The position numbers were made by a program, and so were the translations under genes. 64,000 nt of DNA from Chrysopilus asiliformis (lineage: Eukaryota; Arthropoda; Insecta; Diptera; Rhagionidae), in contig OZ035962.1 of NCBI GenBank assembly GCA_964034945.1, positions 104,790,034 to 104,854,033 of the forward strand, read 5' to 3'. Under the pieces are notes generated by a model. That model had not been told where the DNA came from. It saw nothing but the letters and a program-made list of their open reading frames with translations, and did not search any database. Below, one piece after another: positions 22,280-33,413 of the stretch (position 1 is the stretch's first letter; every line of letters begins with the position of its first letter).

Positions 22280-23140
22280 TATTGGGAGTATGCACTGAAA
22301 ATGAGCGTTTTTTTATAAAATTCTACAGTTTATTTTGAGAAAACTATCAGACTCAGATATTGAAAATACTGTCCATCGGCAGCTACGACCTTCTTCCATC
22401 TTTCAGGTAGCATGCGGATTCCACGCTGGAAAACGTCTTGGTCTTTTGAGGCAATCCAGTCATCGACCCATTTTTTGGTATCGTCATAAGAAGAAAATCG
22501 CTGCTCAGCCAGGCCATGTGTCATCGACCGGAACAAATGGTAATCGGAGGGGGCAATATCTGGTGAATACGGCGGGTGGGGTAGGACTTCCCATTTGAGG
22601 TTCTCCAGGTAGTTTTTTACAACATTTGCAACATGGGGTCGTGCGTTGTCATGTTGCAAAATAACTTTGTCGTGTCTGTCGGTGAATTGCGCCTACAAAC
22701 TGTTGATTGATCGACTCCCAATGTTTCCGCAAGCTCTTCCTGTGTCTGGCATGGATCTTCATCAAGTAATGCCTCCAAATCGGTATCTTCAAACTTTTTC
22801 TCAGCACCAGGATGTTCTTCATTTTCGAGGTCAAAATCACCACCCTTGAATTGTTGAAACCATCTTCTGCATGTTTGTTCTGAAAGAGCATTGTCGCCGT
22901 ATGTTTCCACTAATATTCTATGCCCCTCAGCTGCTGTTGTCTTTCGGTGGAAGTAATGTAAAAGAATTCCCCGCAAAAATGGTTTTGTAGGCACGAACTC
23001 AGCCATGTTTAAAATTTCGGATAAAAACGTCTTTACACTTCGGCAGTTGAAATTGGACTGATTTCAGCCCGATCGGATATATACCTGCCGAATTATGAGT
23101 CTCAATACAAAACGCTCATTTTCAATGCATACTCCCAATA
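22280..23140 (-). mobile_element. Internally deleted mariner element
   Basis: Terminal inverted repeats of about 31 bp: left ATTGGGAGTATGCACTGAAA..., right the reverse complement with one mismatch, each bordered by TA as expected for Tc1/mariner insertion. Length about 860 bp against roughly 1.3 kb for a complete mariner. Nested in the H-family MITE. Confidence 0.93.
22330..23006 (-). pseudogene. Mariner transposase, internal deletion and frameshift
   Basis: The first frame (23006 down to about 22690) starts MAEFVPTKPFLRGILLHYFH and covers the paired helix-turn-helix DNA-binding region, similar in style to Mos1 (mauritiana group). Near 22680 it breaks off after VDQSTVCRR, and a second, shifted frame continues with HDNARPH and YSPDIAPSDYH to a stop at 22330. 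The second and third catalytic Asp are present with exactly 34 residues between them (D34D). The first catalytic Asp and roughly 150 residues around it are missing, so the protein cannot catalyse transposition. Mariner transposases cut and paste at TA sites in the nucleus. The element could only move with help from an intact relative. Confidence 0.92.
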
Positions 23141-23285
23141 CTTAGAGTAAAATTTACTATTGTGCGGTTAAATAGACTATTTTTGTATTTGAAATTAAAT
23201 ATTTCGTAATTAAAATTAACTATTTTAGTTATAGTACCGATTCCGCATTATAAAATAATTAGAATAACTGTTTTTTTTCTCTGCA

Positions 23286-25221
23286 TGTATATTTAAAAAA
23301 TATGCTTTTTAATTCATACATCAACGAGTAAGTATTGGCGTAAACTCTTACAATTTGTTGTATTTTAGTAAATAACAAACTATTGTAGCGCCAAAAAAAA
23401 TGTGAGGGAAATTTTAAAAATCAAAAAAAAATTGTCTACGCACTTTAAGGCTTGTACAATAAAAGCCTTCAAACAGATTTTTTATTTCATTTGCTATATT
23501 TTTACAAAAAAAAATTGTCAAAGGTACTCACTTTTTGGTTTTTTGTTTCTGGAGTGGAATTACACCTAATTCGGTCAACGTACACTGAGAGAAAAATGTT
23601 TCAAATAACACACTAATAGTAAGAACAATTACTAGAAGCCAAAAGTATTTACTTAAAAAAGTGAGAATAAAAAGATGCGAATGCTTGGAAGCATTTGCTG
23701 GAAAACTTAAGAAGTAGATGCTAAAATATCAAACCAAACCAAATTTTGAAATGCCAGTAACCAAAACCAAAAATTAAAAGTCTAATTCACCCTTGAACCT
23801 CAAAATACTTTTGGTTTGTATCTCTGTTCGTAATACTAAAAAAGCTTTTAACTAACCGTTTTTTGTGAAAAATAGTCTTTGTGGAAATAGGTCTCATGAT
23901 TTATTCCATTTAATATGTTTTTCAAAAATTTGATTTATGTGTTTGAAATTTCTGAATATTTTAGAATTCTTCTTATTTTGAATTTGATTTATTTTCAAGC
24001 TGCTCCAGAGTAGTTTCAGATTTTTGTAGTAAATACTTATAAGTACAGAGGGAATGCTAGACTTTATTCACAAAAAATCTGAGAAAACTCCATTGCTAAT
24101 AGTAAACTCTACAAGCTAGTTTAGTACACTTGTAAAATAGTAATAACTTCAAACTTAATTCGCCTTTTCCGTACTAAAATTGGCTAAAATCCGAGTAAAA
24201 GCATTTGCTACATTTTATTGTATTCAATTTGAAAATAATTTGTTCCATGTTTCACGATGAGAATAATTTGTGTCTAATTTACATTTAAATTTGATTCTCA
24301 CCAAATATTTGTTGCTATATCAAGCATATTTTATGTCTCGCTTGAAAATAAATTGTATAGATTTAGAGTATAAAATATAGCTCTACATTGTGTCTAATTT
24401 GTAACTTGAGATTTTTTTTCCGTGTATCTCATGGTTGCCATTTAATAATGGTAGCTTTTATTATTATTGCACACAGTATTACGACCATAATATAAGGACA
24501 TATTGCATATCGATCGCGGATCAGTTGGTTCTGGTTAAAAGATACTCGTGTTATGAAAATACAAATATCTAAGACTGAGCTGGGAAGAAATGCTTGAAAT
24601 ATTCAAATAGTGGCATTTACTGAGCACCCCTTTGGGACAATTCCACTTCCTGCCCGTTGGCGCACCTTTATGAAAAATGAACGTCGCAACGAGGATTTTT
24701 GTGAGACAACAGCCATAATCTCTTTTATGCGGGTTGCTGTCCACCGGAAGAGAAAATGTATTTTTAGGTTCAGGACGATGGTATAATTTCGGTTTGGTGG
24801 CTGAAAATGGAACAGGGACAAAGGTGTGTAAATACAGTCTGGGTTTATTGGTTTTGAGATTAGGAAAGCCAAATGAGCATCACGTATATATGAGTATATG
24901 ATAAAAACAACTATGTTTCTCGTTTAATATTTACAAAAAGATTGTTTAATTAAAATAGCTCAAATCTGTTACATACAAGATACTACATTTGCATAATTAA
25001 AAAAAACGTTTCAATAATACTATTTTTTTTTTTCGTTTATGTGAAATGAAATAAATAATTCCTTTAATTAAATAAGTGCATACTAGCTTTAATTGCTTAG
25101 ATACGTTCACAATAAGATATCATATGTTATGTTTAAACAATGATATTACCCAAAATCTAAGTAGACCCTAGTAACCGAGAAAACTAAATAGTTATCAACA
25201 TAAGAATTACCCATTAAAAAA
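23286..25221. other. Non-coding, nothing recognised
   Basis: AT-rich. A sequence CACTGAGAGAAAAATG at about 23584 resembles MITE ends of family H type but has no partner that I found. Confidence 0.35.
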
Positions 25222-25446
25222 ATTTAAAAAAAAATTAAAAAAGGTTTTTTTTTGAAAATGTATTAGAAAGAAATAAAAAATTTGACGTGGTGTATCAGAG
25301 ATAAAAGCGAGATATTTTTTTATTATTTTTTATGCTTTTATCTCGCTTTTATTTATGATACACAACATCAAAAAAAATATTATTTTCTTCTTAGTAAATT
25401 TTTTTAATAAAAGCTTTTCTTTTTAGCACATTTTTAAAAAAAAAAT
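25222..25446. repeat. SC-type foldback, copy C
   Basis: Long palindrome centred near 25322: GTGTATCAGAGATAAAAGCG on the left against CGCTTTTATTTATGATACAC on the right, and AGAAAGAAATAAAAAATTTG against the right side. Same design and core as 15121-15403; no 122-bp array or tail follows. Confidence 0.85.
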
Positions 25447-26924
25447 CATTTTTCTGTCCGGGGATTCCAGGGATTGGTTCGACTTTGAAGGTACATTGGT
25501 GAAAATAAACATATGTGGAAAGAAAAACGAAAACGCGATTTATTTAAATAAAATTTATATTAATAAAAAATGAATTAAGGAAAAATTACCTTTAAATTTT
25601 GTCACCAGTCAATTACTGGAGATTTAGATTTCTTCTCACGTCCCAATTCATTGTTAAATGTTTGCAACTTTATTTTATTAGATATTTTTTAAAATTTTGA
25701 CTTTAAACTGATCTAATATAAACAGCACACTTTACCAGCACTTTTTCGTTATCACAATATTTGAAAACATTTCTTAATTCATAATTCTTTTTGGTGGTTT
25801 TTATCATACCAACTTATGTTTTCAAATCACTTTAAAAACCAAAGTTCTGCCCAAAGAAACTATTTTTTTTAAAACAACCTTGGAATTTTACCGGAACTAA
25901 AATATGATGGTATATTGCCGAATCTGAAAATAAAATAGAGAAAAATATTTCAGTGATAGATTTTCATACCATCTAAAAAAAAGCAAACAATTCCTGTAAA
26001 ATGTTCAAATAGTACAAGATTGTAAAATTTGATGTGCAAAGCAAGTAAATCCCTATTGATATTCCAATTATCCAGTTCTGAAGTTTGATGTCGAATTTAC
26101 AGTCAGCAATTATTCAGAAACACGTGTTTATTTACCACGCTATCCTATTAGATTGATTAATTACTTCTCATCCGGCATTAAATTCCTTTCAAATGAAAAT
26201 CGATTTATGAAATTTTGATGAAAGGTTTTAAAACCAGGTCCTTTTAGGTCTAAACATACACATAAACGGTATCTCAATATAACCACGTGATGACGACCAA
26301 ATCCTTAATAAAAGTTTTAAAACTGTCAATCATGTTTGATGACCAAGTTTAGTTGATAGCTTTGTCCTTACCTCACCCAATAAGAGAATTTAATCCTTAT
26401 CATTGCTCAACACCTTTTATATTTCACTGTCTAGCTTATAATGTAATTAATCAATTACAATTATAAAACTTGAACAATAAAACATAAAAAGTTTTAGAAT
26501 TTTATTGAAAATTTTATTCAGAATAATACAAAATGAAAATACAATAATTTGAAATTTTTATTTAAAACTATTATATGATTTCCATAATGCGTATTAATGA
26601 TATTTTTACGTCAGCTGTATTAAAGGGCTCCATAATTCTGAATTCTAAAAAGAATTAGACGATATTAACTTTTTTCGCGGAAACTAGAGATTAATGAAAC
26701 GAGGGACATTTTCGACGTGGATTTAATATCTACTCTTAATTGAACTGATAAATGCCTCATTTGTGTACATTGAACATACAGAATGTTTGCTGAAGTTATC
26801 CAAAGCTAAGAGATTTTGACGTCATTAATGAAATTTGATTCTAGGTGACAAGGAAAACCCTATCTCGTATGTAATAAATATAACGAAAAAGCGATTTCGT
26901 TCATCAACTGATATTCTATACAGA
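25447..26924. other. Non-coding, nothing recognised
   Basis: AT-rich; no supported gene or repeat. Confidence 0.4.
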
Positions 26925-27425
26925 AAATATCAGTTGTGGTCAACACAAAACTTTCTTCTACAAAATCTACGACCCTGTGCAATTTACGCTAGAGCCCTGT
27001 CGCGTTGTCAACCTAAGACGACCTCCCAATAAATTGTTGATTCATCCAAAAATATCAAAAACGTACAAAATTTGAGATAACTTGAGAACGGGAAAACGAG
27101 TAAATCGAGAAAAACGAAATTGCGATTTTTGAAAAACCGCCATTTTGGATACTTCCGGTTAACGGATTTCCACCAAAAGTTGATAGGATCGTCCCATTTC
27201 AGGACCCAACATGCCTATAAAATTTCATGGCGCTAGCTCTATTAGTTTTTGAGAAATCTTGTACACAGACTGACAGACTGACAGACAGACTGACAGACAG
27301 AAAGACATTTTTTTAATATGACTCCAATCGACTCACGAGTGATCGGGAAATGTTTTTTAGGCAAAATTAAGAGGTCGAAATTTTTCATGAATACAATACT
27401 TTATTATACTCCGTAGAAGAAAGTA
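26925..27425 (+). repeat. Repeat family R, copy 1
   Basis: Begins ATATCAGTTGTGGTCAACAC, continues TTCCACCAAAAGTTGATAGG, AAATTTCATGGCGCTAGCTC, a GACAGACTGACAGACAG microsatellite (27267-27305) and ends GAGGTCGAAATTTTTCATGA, ATACAATACTTTAT. The same blocks occur in order at 48270-49015 and partly at 43186-44470. No protein found. Confidence 0.78.
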
Positions 27426-27463
27426 AAAAACCAACAATTAGGTTTCGTTCCAGACTGAGTCCG

Positions 27464-29830
27464 ATATAATATTGGAATGACTTCTAAAAGCAATGGGAAC
27501 GATTCCAATATAAAATTGTTTTCCCCCTCAGTACAGGAATGTCTCCAGAAAAAAATTAGGAACAGGTGCTACTGTTTTAGGAATATGTTCATTCTTCTCT
27601 CAGCCCTATATACATATAGTAATGATTCCACGAAAACTAGGACTAGTTCCAATATTTATGGGAGCCTTTGCTACAAAATGGTGTAACGAATCCTATAATC
27701 ACTTTCCCATATTTTATGTGAACGTTTCTTATGCGGATTTTGTTCCGTAAAATTTTAAAGCAATTTCGTTAGGTATTTCCATTTCCATTTCACGGGGAAT
27801 ATGGGTTAACATGATGTAACGAGATTTCTTACAGTGTAAATCATCAAAATGAGTAAATCATAGATTCAATCGATTAAAGATAAACTAATATAATGGAATG
27901 TTGAAACGTTGTTGATTAGTGGCGTTATCTTTATTTCTCACCATTATAATCCAATGAATCTATTGGTGAAACATGAAAACAAAAAGCAAGAAAAAACTGA
28001 CTGCCTTCACTCAATTAAGCACTTTGAGAAAAATTAAGGAAGCCAAAGAATAGAAAAATCTTTTACTTCATCTGATTGACTGACAGCCTTCGTGCCACAC
28101 CATTGGATGCCAATAAAGCTTCCGAAAAAATTTCGCTTTTCAATAAATAATTTCATAGAGTTTTCAGTTCATTTTTATCTTCAATCATAAATTCCGCTGA
28201 TGGTTTCTTATCAAGCACCCCTGAATCAATCGCATTAACCTATATTCGTTCTCTCATATATTAAGAACATTAATTTTAGGATCTACAAAAGGCCCTTGCA
28301 ATTTCACATTATGTGCTACTCAAAATCAAAAAATATATATAAAATACGTAGCTTAGATATAGCAAATTCCAAACGTTCTGAGACTTTAACTTTGCTGAAC
28401 ACATTTACTATCGACTAGTAGTTGCAACAGAAACTTTGCCTTTTGTATGGTGCTAATAACTTAAAAAATGGAAAATGAGAAAACTCTGTCAGTAAGTTAT
28501 AATAAGCTTTTTTTATCGTTCACTTTTCTTTAATAACTTTAACTATTTTTGGATTTTCGGCAATATTCGTAGGATTATCAACATCAACTACCAAAAATTA
28601 TTAAATTACCGATTTTTTTTCTCTATATCTGAATACGGGTCTGACCTATATGACTTAAAAGGGCAAAATTAAGAATTTATATTTGAGCCAATATAGGAAA
28701 AATGTCTGATTTATTATCAGAGCAAGGAGTACCGTTGTTAAATTGGTTAACGAATCTGATTAACTTGGAAAAATCTTACATATCGTACGCATCAGCTCAA
28801 ATGACATATATGTTCTGCAAGGAAAAGTCCTCAGAATAAATGGGCTTAAGAGGCAAATGTCAATGCGCAAAAGAGTCGAAACTTGATAAAATCCTTTTTT
28901 TTCTGATTGTTGCGTGGAAAATTAATTCGAGTCACGAACATATTCCAATAATGGCTGGTGGGATCTGTTTAATAATATTTGTTTCTTTGGTATATCCTCT
29001 GCTATTCACTTCTTTGTTCGCGTTACTGATACCAACTTCTACACGGAAAAAACATATGGGAGCCATTCTCGCGAAATCTCGCTTCAGTCTCATATTTATT
29101 GGAAAAACAGCATAGTGGTAAAATATGGGAGTCATTCCTAAAAAAATTGGAACAGTTACCAAATTTTTTGGGACACATCACAACAAAAAAAATTGTCGCA
29201 TTTTTTTGTGTGATGATTCCCAAAATTTTGGTACTGACTCCAACATGTCATATGGGGGAGACTACTGTATATGTTAGACTGATCACAATGAATAATAGAG
29301 ACAAATTCCTTTTAGTAAAGAGCTCAATCCTAAAATGACAGGAATCATTCCTATAAAACGTCGCAAAGCTTCCATTTATTATTGGACTCTCTCCTATATA
29401 TGTGTGTGGTATCCACATTTGAAGAAAGATTCATTCCTATAGTTATAGTACGAAGGTTTATCCGAATGGGACTAAATCCATTTTTTATTTGAGAGAAGAC
29501 AGACAAAAATTCGAGTTTTTGAATATATAGGGAAGTTCGAGGGGCTTGAAAATATTGGACTCACTTCTAAAAACAATGGGCATTATTCCATACCATTATT
29601 CCATGTAGCATTGTTTCGCCCTCAGTTTAGGAATGTATCCAGTGAAAACTAGGAACAGGTGCTACTTTTTTTGGAAAATGTCTTATCTCAGCCCAATATG
29701 CATAGTAATGATTCCGCGAAAACTAGGACTTATTCCAATAGTCTGTGCTAAAAGAAAATTAAGTAAAAATTGCTTTCTCATATTTTATAGGAACGTGTCC
29801 TATGCGGATTTTTTTCTGTGTACCTTACCA
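27464..29830. repeat. Direct repeat pair with recurring ATTCC-type motifs
   Basis: Segment 27464-27760 and segment 29545-29830 share GGAACAGGTGCTACT, AGTAATGATTCC(A/G)CGAAAAC, CATATTTTAT and TATGCGGATTTT in the same order. Between them, 28947-29450 repeats short variants of GGAATCATTCC (29126, 29213, 29340, 29432). It looks like an old dispersed or tandem element; the class is unknown. ORFs at 28840-29115 and 29633-29956 lie in it and match nothing I recognise. Confidence 0.6.
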
Positions 29831-30849
29831 ACTATAAACACAGATGGTTTCTTTTGGTTAAAAGCACAATGGCAGCAACCGTTTCTTCAGTTTTCGGCAA
29901 ATGGCCCACACTACCTTGAAACTGCCTCTTTCCCAAAATACCTGAGGAAAACCTAGATCAAACTAGGTCTGAGTAAAATGCTTTCTATGCTTTTGGTCTG
30001 GCTGTCTTCTGTTCTCACCTCTGGCTGTCAATGGGGACTTTTGCACTTCTAATTATAGTATTATAGTAGTAGAGTGACTTGGACCCGAAAAAGGAGACGT
30101 TTACAAGCAGACATATGGCCGTGTTATACAAAACATTTCCTTTAGGCAGCGTCGAAGGGACACCAACTTTTCCTATTGTTTTTACTTCTCATTTTGATTT
30201 TCACATTCGTGTTTGTTCAGTACAAATAGCAAGGAACGGATTCCCCTGGATATTAAACTTGGACTAAATGCTTTTCTGTTCTTCTCATTTTCAAATCTAA
30301 ATTGAAATTTTCTCGTTTTCAGTATTTCCCATCAACACTCAATCCTATAAACGTAAATGAGTTTGTTAAGTTAATTAAATTTAGATGATGACTATTTTCT
30401 GATGATACACTCAAGTGAAAACTTTTGGTAGCTGGCGTAAATGAAGTTGGACTAAAGTTAAAATTTTGCATTTCTTAAATACCCAAAAAACAATCTTAAA
30501 TGGAATTAATACGACTATATAATGTTGAAACTTAAAAGTCCCAACGAGACAAATATTTGAAATAATTGTTATTATAATAAATTGAAATTAAATCAATTTC
30601 ATTCAAAGAAAATGTTATGAAATCATTCGAATATAACACAAATCACATAAAGTTGAAACATTATAAGGTATTTGGATTTATTAATTTAGTTTATCAAAGC
30701 CTTAAGGATGGTAACTTATTTAGCTTTATGATAGCTTTATAGCTTTCTAGTTCTGAAGATGATTTCCGATTTCAAACAGGTATTTAATTGTTCAAATAAC
30801 TAATTTCACTTACAAAAACATTCGAAATAGGATTTTTTTTTATAATAAA
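29831..30849. other. Non-coding, nothing recognised
   Basis: AT-rich; a 62-codon frame at 30079-30267 has no recognisable feature. Confidence 0.35.
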
Positions 30850-31313
30850 CTAGCTTGCATACCCGTCGTTGCCGGGTTAAGTTTTTTCAAATATATTTTT
30901 TTTATGGTCTATGTTGGAGCTAAACTTCAGGCCAATCGGCTCGGTAGTTTCCCCGCGAAAGGGTAACATAAAGGAACAGCTAAGTTTCGAGATCACTTTA
31001 CCCCCTTCCCTTACTCCCCCACCTCTCGAGCTACTTTTTAATAGGCCTATGTTGGGGCTGGACCCCCGACGAATATCTATGCCAAATTTCAGGCCAATTG
31101 GTTCAGTAGTTTCCCCGCGAAAGAGTAACATAGCGCAAAAACTAAGTTTCGAAATTACTCCCCCCACCCCTTGCGCTACTTTTTCGTATGCCTATGTTGG
31201 AACCAGAACTACCACAGACACTCATGCCAAATTTCAAGTCAATCGGTGCAGCCGTTTTTGCGTGAAAGAGGAACAGACAGACAGACACCAACTCATTTTT
31301 ATATATTAGTATA
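30850..31313 (-). mobile_element. Helitron-like non-autonomous element with triplicated module
   Basis: On the minus strand the 3' end has hairpin ACCCG-GCAACGA-CGGGT followed 7 nt later by CTAG at 30853-30850 and then T, the CTRR/T layout of Helitrons. The 5' side reads TACTAATATATAAAAATGAG, GTCTGTCTGTCTG, CACCGATTGACTTGAAATTT. The interior has three imperfect ~130-bp modules with CCAATCGG, TTTCCCCGCGAAAG and AACTAAGTTTCG. The exact 5' TC was not found. Confidence 0.55.
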
Positions 31314-31448
31314 ATTTAACTACTTAGTAGTATAATTACTATTTTGTGGTTAAAATGACTTTTTTTTGTTATTGAAATTAAATATTTCAGTTACAGTCCC
31401 GATTCCCTATTACAAAATAGTTAAATTTACTATTTTTTTCTCTGCATG
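31314..31448. repeat. Arm of MITE family H
   Basis: GTGGTTAAAATGACTTTTTT, AATTAAATATTTC, TTACAGTCCCGATTCC and CTCTGCATGTAT match the right half at 23141-23285 in the same orientation. Only one arm is present, abutting the Helitron-like element. Confidence 0.7.
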
Positions 31449-32649
31449 TATGAGGAAATCGTGATAGAAAAATCACAATCCAAAACACTTCTTTCAATTT
31501 GCCGCGCCATTGCAACAAGTCAAGAAAGAAAAAAAGTAGAAGGGGATAGAAATAGTAGTCTTGAAAAAGAATTCTATACTGTCTCTCATTCCAATATAAA
31601 TATTATTAATTCAAACCCAGTTTTTAGCACCTAGTTCAAATACAGTTGTTAGCAAACATTTTTTTAAACTTGCACTGTCTCCATGATTTTTTATTTTTGT
31701 TTTTATTTCAGGGAAATTCGAACCAAGAGAGAATTTTCTATCGAGTTTCTGACAACTCACGCTTTTCCAAGTTATGACGTAATCTACTTTTTCCTAAACG
31801 AAAATTCAATTGAAAGTATTTATTTTCATACAATTATACTAGTTGAGAAATTTTTTGGCATTTAATAAATCGATAAGTTAGTAAAAACGAACGAAATAAA
31901 ATATGAGCTCCCATTAAGAAATCATTTAATTGATTTTTTTTTGTGTTATAATGATTAGTTTGACACAGCGGTATGAGGATTTTTAATAGATATTTAAAGT
32001 TAGAACATAGGTTATATATTAATAGATATAAAGCAGACGAGACTAAAAGCAGAAATTACGGCATATAGCGAAAACTTTAATATGTTTACATTTTTTCACT
32101 TATTGATTACCAAATATTGCAATAAAACGTTATTCCCTTTATTGAATAAAATTGTACACAGGCGATGATTTTATAGCAACCATTAAAATATTAAATTGTT
32201 TGTACACTTTGTTCAAATTTAACACATACTCATTAAATTTTAAAAGATATTTTTGATGTCCGTAATAAAGTTTTGTGGTGAAATTTCAAATATTAATCAT
32301 AAAATTATTTTTAGATATTTCACTTTTTATACTCTATGTGGTGAAATATATATAAAAGGTAACGTGTGTCTGTCTGTATATTCGGAATTGGTTCAAAAAC
32401 TACTGTATCGGTTTTCTACCTTAGGCATTTGGACAGATTATAGGCTTGGCGATCTCGAAATCCTCCTTCTGCCTCTGTCTCTGTGTAATTGAATCCGATT
32501 GTAATTGCAACATGATTCGTATAATGAGGTTCAGGGAACTTTATTGTTTTGAACTTGACTATTTATCGCTGCCGATAGATATCTAAAAAGTGATATTTTT
32601 AGAATGCTTATCGAAAAACCTTACTCCCTAGCAATATTGCGAGTTTTCA
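31449..32649. other. Non-coding, nothing firm
   Basis: At about 32325-32400 there is TATACTCTATG then GTGTGTCTGTCTGTATATTCG, the style of a Helitron-like or F-type end, but too short to assign. Short ORFs are unrecognised. Confidence 0.35.
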
Positions 32650-32901
32650 TTAAGATACCTTCACGTAATTCGAAGACACCAGGCGAGGGGTATCGAGGGG
32701 AGGGAAAAATCAGGTTTGTAGTGGAAAAATCGAAAGCTCTTAGCCCCCTTAGTGATACTGTAAAGTTTCATTAAGATCGGACCACTCAATACGAATATAC
32801 CAGGTGAGGGGTATCGAAGGAAATTTTCTCAGAGATGAGACCTATCTAGATCGGTTTTTTGTCCCCGAAAATCCCTAGCCCCCAAGTTTCGTGAAAACCG
32901 A
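32650..32901 (-). repeat. Fragment related to the Helitron-like element at 35800
   Basis: In reverse orientation shares GGGGAGGGAAAAATCAGG, TTAGCCCCCTTAGTGATACT, GAGGGGTATCGAAGG and CCCGAAAATCCCTAGCC with 35870-36080. Both ends are missing. Confidence 0.75.
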
Positions 32902-33262
32902 ACAGTTGTATCATACTTCCAATTTAAAGAAGATTTTGATGTATGGGAGTTTTATATAGAATCATATCCTAAATACCCCCCCCCCCCCCTCCCATCTAAT
33001 GGTCCATTTTTGCCCATTTACGAACTTAGCTTCGCATTTTACGAAAAACGAATTTGCGTAAAATTTCAAGTCTCTAGCTGAATGCATGCGCCCGCAATCC
33101 GCGCCACATACGGACGGACGGGCAGACGGACACGCAAAATTCATTTTTTTTTATCATTCTAAACACACTGGTGTAATTCATTTTTTGTGTGATGACGGGA
33201 TCTTGGCGTTACAAACGGTAAGGCAAATTTAATATACCCTTTGGTTTCACCATACGGGTATA
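32902..33262 (+). repeat. Repeat family F, copy 4 (5'-truncated)
   Basis: Starts GAACAGTTGTATCA, then GATTTTGATGTATGGGAG, a 14-base C run at 32978-32991, TAATGGTCCATTTTTGCCC, AAATTTCAAGTCTCTAGC, a short GGACGGACG stretch and the CACCATACGGGTATA end. Confidence 0.88.
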
Positions 33263-33413
33263 ACACCGTGTCTTGACTTGGGATTTTTCATCGCAGAGAT
33301 TTTGTAATTGACCAATCAGAGCTCGAGTTGACGGTTGATGACGATCAACTCGAGCTCTGATTGGTCAATCATAAAATCTCTGCGATGAAAAATCCCAAGT
33401 CAAGACGCGGTGT
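33263..33413. repeat. Near-perfect hairpin, ~69-bp arms
   Basis: The left arm from ACACCGTGTCTTGACTTGGG to CGAGTTGA and the right arm from TCAACTCGAG to CCCAAGTCAAGACGCGGTGT pair with only a few mismatches; loop about 13 nt. It directly abuts the GGGTATA end of F copy 4. Terminal ACACCG/CGGTGT suggests a MITE. Confidence 0.92.

Larger units (their letters stand above)
22168..23285. mobile_element. Palindromic MITE (family H) split by a mariner insertion
   Basis: The left half (22168-22279: GAATAGTAAATCTAATTA, GGGAATCGGGACTTTAACT, AAAATAGTCTAT) is an inverted version of the right half (23141-23285: AATAGACTATTTT, TAGTTATAGTACCGATTCC, then TTTTTTTTCTCTGCATG). The mariner copy interrupts the centre. 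A related arm is at 31314-31448. Confidence 0.7.

Noticed and set aside
28840..29115. 91-codon hydrophobic ORF
   Set aside because: Lies inside the motif-repeat field, overlaps antisense ORFs, no recognisable family, no splice context.
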